Shown here in pieces: positions 62,004 through 64,000 of a stretch of DNA of 64,000 bases. Source of the DNA: Winogradskya humida (GTDB lineage Bacteria > Actinomycetota > Actinomycetes > Mycobacteriales > Micromonosporaceae); assembly GCF_016862215.1 (NCBI RefSeq), contig NZ_BOMN01000010.1, forward strand, positions 124,001-188,000, given 5' to 3'. A program made the translations under genes and the position numbers. The notes beneath the pieces were generated by a model. That model did no database searches. It worked only from the letters and a program-made list of their open reading frames with translations, and was not told the origin of the DNA. Numbering within the stretch: the first letter of the stretch is position 1; every line of letters begins with the position of its first letter.

Positions 62004-62009
62004 GGGGGC

Positions 62010-62639
62010 GTGACGACTTCCACGCTTCAGGTCCTGCGTCCGGGCCTGGTCGATTATCGCGAGGCCTGGGACGAGCAGCGCCGGCTGCACGACGCCGTGG
62101 TCGCGGGCACCCAGCCCGACACGATCCTGCTGCTCGAGCACCCCAGCGTGTTCACCGCCGGCAAGCGCACCGAGCCGCTGGACCGCCCGATGGACGGCAC
62201 CCCCGTCGTCGACGTCGACCGCGGCGGGAAGATCACCTGGCACGGCCCGGGCCAGGTGGTCGGCTATCCGATCATCAAGCTCGCCGACCCGATCGACGTG
62301 GTCGCCTACGTGCGCCGCACCGAGCAGCTGCTCATCGACGTCTGCGCCGAGTTCGGCGTGACCGCCGAGCGCGTCGAGGGACGCAGCGGCGCCTGGGTCC
62401 GCGCCGACGACCGCGGCCCGGACCGCAAGGTCGCCGCGATCGGCATCCGCGTCGCCCGCGGGGTCACCCAGCACGGCTTCGCCATCAACGCCGACTGCGA
62501 CCTGTCGAACTACGACCGCTTCGTCCCCTGCGGCATCCGCGACGCCGGCGTGACCTCGCTCTCGTGGGAGCTGGGCCGGCAGGTCACCGTCGCCGACGTC
62601 CTCCCGGTCGTCGAACGACACCTGCCGACCCTGCTGTGA
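62010..62639 (+). CDS. lipB: Lipoyl(octanoyl) transferase
   Basis: Transfers octanoate from ACP to lipoyl domains, here probably those of the E2 encoded nearby and of GcvH. The 209-aa protein shows [33 protein letters not shown], the active-site segment [22 protein letters not shown] with catalytic Lys region KVAAIGIR and the Cys of FVPCGI. lipA, usually next to lipB in actinobacteria, is not in this window. GTG start behind a TACGCT box. Confidence 0.94.
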   Translation: MTTSTLQVLRPGLVDYREAWDEQRRLHDAVVAGTQPDTILLLEHPSVFTAGKRTEPLDRPMDGTPVVDVDRGGKITWHGPGQVVGYPIIKLADPIDVVAYVRRTEQLLIDVCAEFGVTAERVEGRSGAWVRADDRGPDRKVAAIGIRVARGVTQHGFAINADCDLSNYDRFVPCGIRDAGVTSLSWELGRQVTVADVLPVVERHLPTLL

Positions 62640-62800
62640 AGCTCTACAACGAGCCGCGTGACAAACGCGTCTTCGTCCCCAAGAAGAGCGGCGGCGTGGC
62701 CCTGAACTTCGGCCACCCCGTCGCCTGGTGGATCCTCATCTGCATGACGATCATCCCGATCCTGATCGTCGCCGGCGTGACCATCGCGTATTTCGCGTGA
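62636..62800 (+). CDS. DUF5808-like small membrane protein
   Basis: A 54-aa protein: [20 protein letters not shown] and [10 protein letters not shown] match DUF5808-type proteins, followed by one TM helix ([21 protein letters not shown]). The GTG start overlaps the lipB stop (GTGA), so it is coupled to lipB. Function unknown; small membrane proteins of this type are widespread in actinomycetes. Confidence 0.78.
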   Translation: MKLYNEPRDKRVFVPKKSGGVALNFGHPVAWWILICMTIIPILIVAGVTIAYFA

Positions 62801-62803
62801 GCC

Positions 62804-64000
62804 TCAGGGCGTCACTCTGTGCAGGTCGCGCGGGAAGGCGGTCACTTCCCGGACGTTCGCCGCGCCGGTCAGCCGCGCGACGAACCGTTCCAGCCCGATC
62901 GCGAAACCACCGTGCGGCGGCATCCCGTACTTGAACCCGTCGAGATATCCGGCCAGCTTCTCCGGCGCGGGGGCCACCGCCAGGTAGTCCTCGTACCGGT
63001 GCAGCCGCTGCCCGCCGGTGACCAGCTCGAGCCCCCGGAACAGCAGGTCGAAGCTGTTGCTCCAGCGCGGGTCGGACGGCTGAGGATGGGTGTAGAACGG
63101 CCGCTTCGCCATCGGATAGCCGGTGACGAAGACGAACTCCGACCCGTGCTCCCGCACCGCCCACTCCCCCAGCGCCCGCTCATGCGCCGGCGCGAGGTCG
63201 GGCTCGTCGGCGGGCGCACCGGCGATCCGCAGCGCCTCCTCGAAGTGCACCGCCGGGATCTCGGACGGCACCGACGGCACCGCGACCCCCGTGCGTGACT
63301 CCACCGTCGCGACCATCCCGGCGATCACCGTGGTCAGCACCGCCATCACGTCGCGGTGGTCGGTGATGAACCCGAGCTCCGCGTCGAGCGACGTGTACTG
63401 CGCGAGGTGCCGCGCGGTGTCGTGCGGCTCGGCCCGGAACACCGGCCCCACCTCGTAGACCCGTTCGAAGACGCCGACCATCAGTTGCTTGTAGAACTGC
63501 GGCGACTGGGCGAGGTAGGCGGGCGACCCGAAGTAGTCCAGCGTGAAGACGTTCGCACCGCACTCGGTCGCCGTACCCACAATCTTGGGGGTGTGGATCT
63601 CGACGAACCGCTGCCGCTCGAGCGCCTCCCGGAAACCCGCGGCCGCTGCCGCAGAGACCCGCAGTGCCGTCGCACGCGACGGATGACGAAGAGCAAGGGC
63701 CGCATGGTCCAGCTGCGTCGCCATGGTCGCGCCCAGCTCGGGTCGATGCAGTTCAAATGGCTTGTGTACGCCCACAGCGCTGCTCAGAGCCCTGATATGC
63801 GGCCCGGTCAGCTCGACCCCTGCCGGAGCTGCGGGGTTCGCGGTGACCTGAGCGGTGACCTCGACGACGGTCTCTTCGGCCAGGGACTCGATCTGCTCGC
63901 GGACCGCCGGGTCGGTGATCACGACCTGGCTGAAGCCGGCGGCGTCCCGGACGATCAGGAAGGCAACCGACTTGAGCAGCCGGCGGCGATGGATCCACCC
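62804..64000 (-). CDS. aspS: Aspartyl-tRNA synthetase, archaeal type (5' end beyond the window)
   Basis: Class II synthetase, C-terminal 398 residues visible. The frame stays open to position 64000 (GWIHRRRLLKSVAFLIV OB-fold strand), so the gene starts outside. Motif 2 VFRAEPHDTARHLAQYTSLDAEL, motif 3 GGFAIGLERFVARL, and no bacterial GAD insertion: the short archaeal/eukaryal type. A His in GWIH and a Pro in NPAAPAG fall at the two positions reported to separate discriminating from non-discriminating archaeal AspRS; this suggests a discriminating enzyme (moderate confidence). It ends 4 nt after the DUF5808 gene. Confidence 0.9.
   Translation of the reverse strand, partial: GWIHRRRLLKSVAFLIVRDAAGFSQVVITDPAVREQIESLAEETVVEVTAQVTANPAAPAGVELTGPHIRALSSAVGVHKPFELHRPELGATMATQLDHAALALRHPSRATALRVSAAAAAGFREALERQRFVEIHTPKIVGTATECGANVFTLDYFGSPAYLAQSPQFYKQLMVGVFERVYEVGPVFRAEPHDTARHLAQYTSLDAELGFITDHRDVMAVLTTVIAGMVATVESRTGVAVPSVPSEIPAVHFEEALRIAGAPADEPDLAPAHERALGEWAVREHGSEFVFVTGYPMAKRPFYTHPQPSDPRWSNSFDLLFRGLELVTGGQRLHRYEDYLAVAPAPEKLAGYLDGFKYGMPPHGGFAIGLERFVARLTGAANVREVTAFPRDLHRVTP

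Overview
The window is chromosomal DNA of a high-GC actinomycete, most likely a Micromonosporaceae member close to Actinoplanes. This rests on very high GC3, many GTG starts, an actinobacterial bcc-aa3 respiratory cluster, DUF3043 and DUF5808 proteins, an archaeal-type AspRS, and many genes with a TANNNT box 5-8 nt before the start codon, as in leaderless mRNAs. No rRNA, tRNA, complete IS element or CRISPR array was seen. The genus call is inference.

Layout. 0.2-3.8 kb: an ACT-less RelA/SpoT homologue, a Nudix hydrolase, a sugar nucleotidyltransferase and a stand-alone Lrp/AsnC ligand domain. 4.1-14.3 kb: aerobic respiration. The minus strand carries ctaE-qcrC-qcrA-qcrB (cytochrome bc1 with diheme QcrC) and ctaC-ctaF; the plus strand carries ctaG, a degenerate receiver protein and trpD. 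ctaD is not in the window. A 0.9-kb gene-poor gap (12.0-12.9 kb) holds two perfect 29-bp-stem hairpins with a shared core. 14.4-22.6 kb: cysteine desulfurase and TusA-like protein, adenosine kinase, A-type Fe-S carrier, glycerate kinase, nadA, murA and DUF3043. The Fe-S and sulfur genes fit the needs of NadA and the Rieske protein.

22.6-43.9 kb looks accessory. It holds a degenerate ~60-bp repeat array, thioredoxin/MerR, AzlCD with a divergent XRE-cupin regulator, a YdcF-like protein, and a less GC-rich cassette (26.0-30.6 kb). That cassette has an XRE-type regulator, a small CPxCG membrane peptide, a radical SAM/SPASM enzyme, a 49-aa candidate precursor peptide and a phosphotransferase. It looks like an uncharacterised RiPP locus and is the best candidate for a new system. 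An SDR/LysR pair, an ABC-2 exporter, a 1959-aa repeat-rich WG protein, an aldo/keto reductase and a PadR/membrane-protein pair follow.

43.9-64.0 kb returns to core functions: M50 protease, fused CobU-CobT, CobS, GcvT, leucyl aminopeptidase, GNAT, TetR/oxidoreductase, lpd and the two-lipoyl E2 subunit, a TIGR01777 epimerase, two tandem GT-C-like membrane proteins, lipB, a DUF5808 protein and aspS running off the right edge. From memory, the order qcr-cta ... adoK, HesB-like, glycerate kinase, DUF3043, cobT, cobS, gcvT, pepB, dlaT, TIGR01777, lipB parallels M. tuberculosis Rv2192c-Rv2217. The 22.6-43.9 kb block would then be an insertion into an old syntenic neighbourhood.
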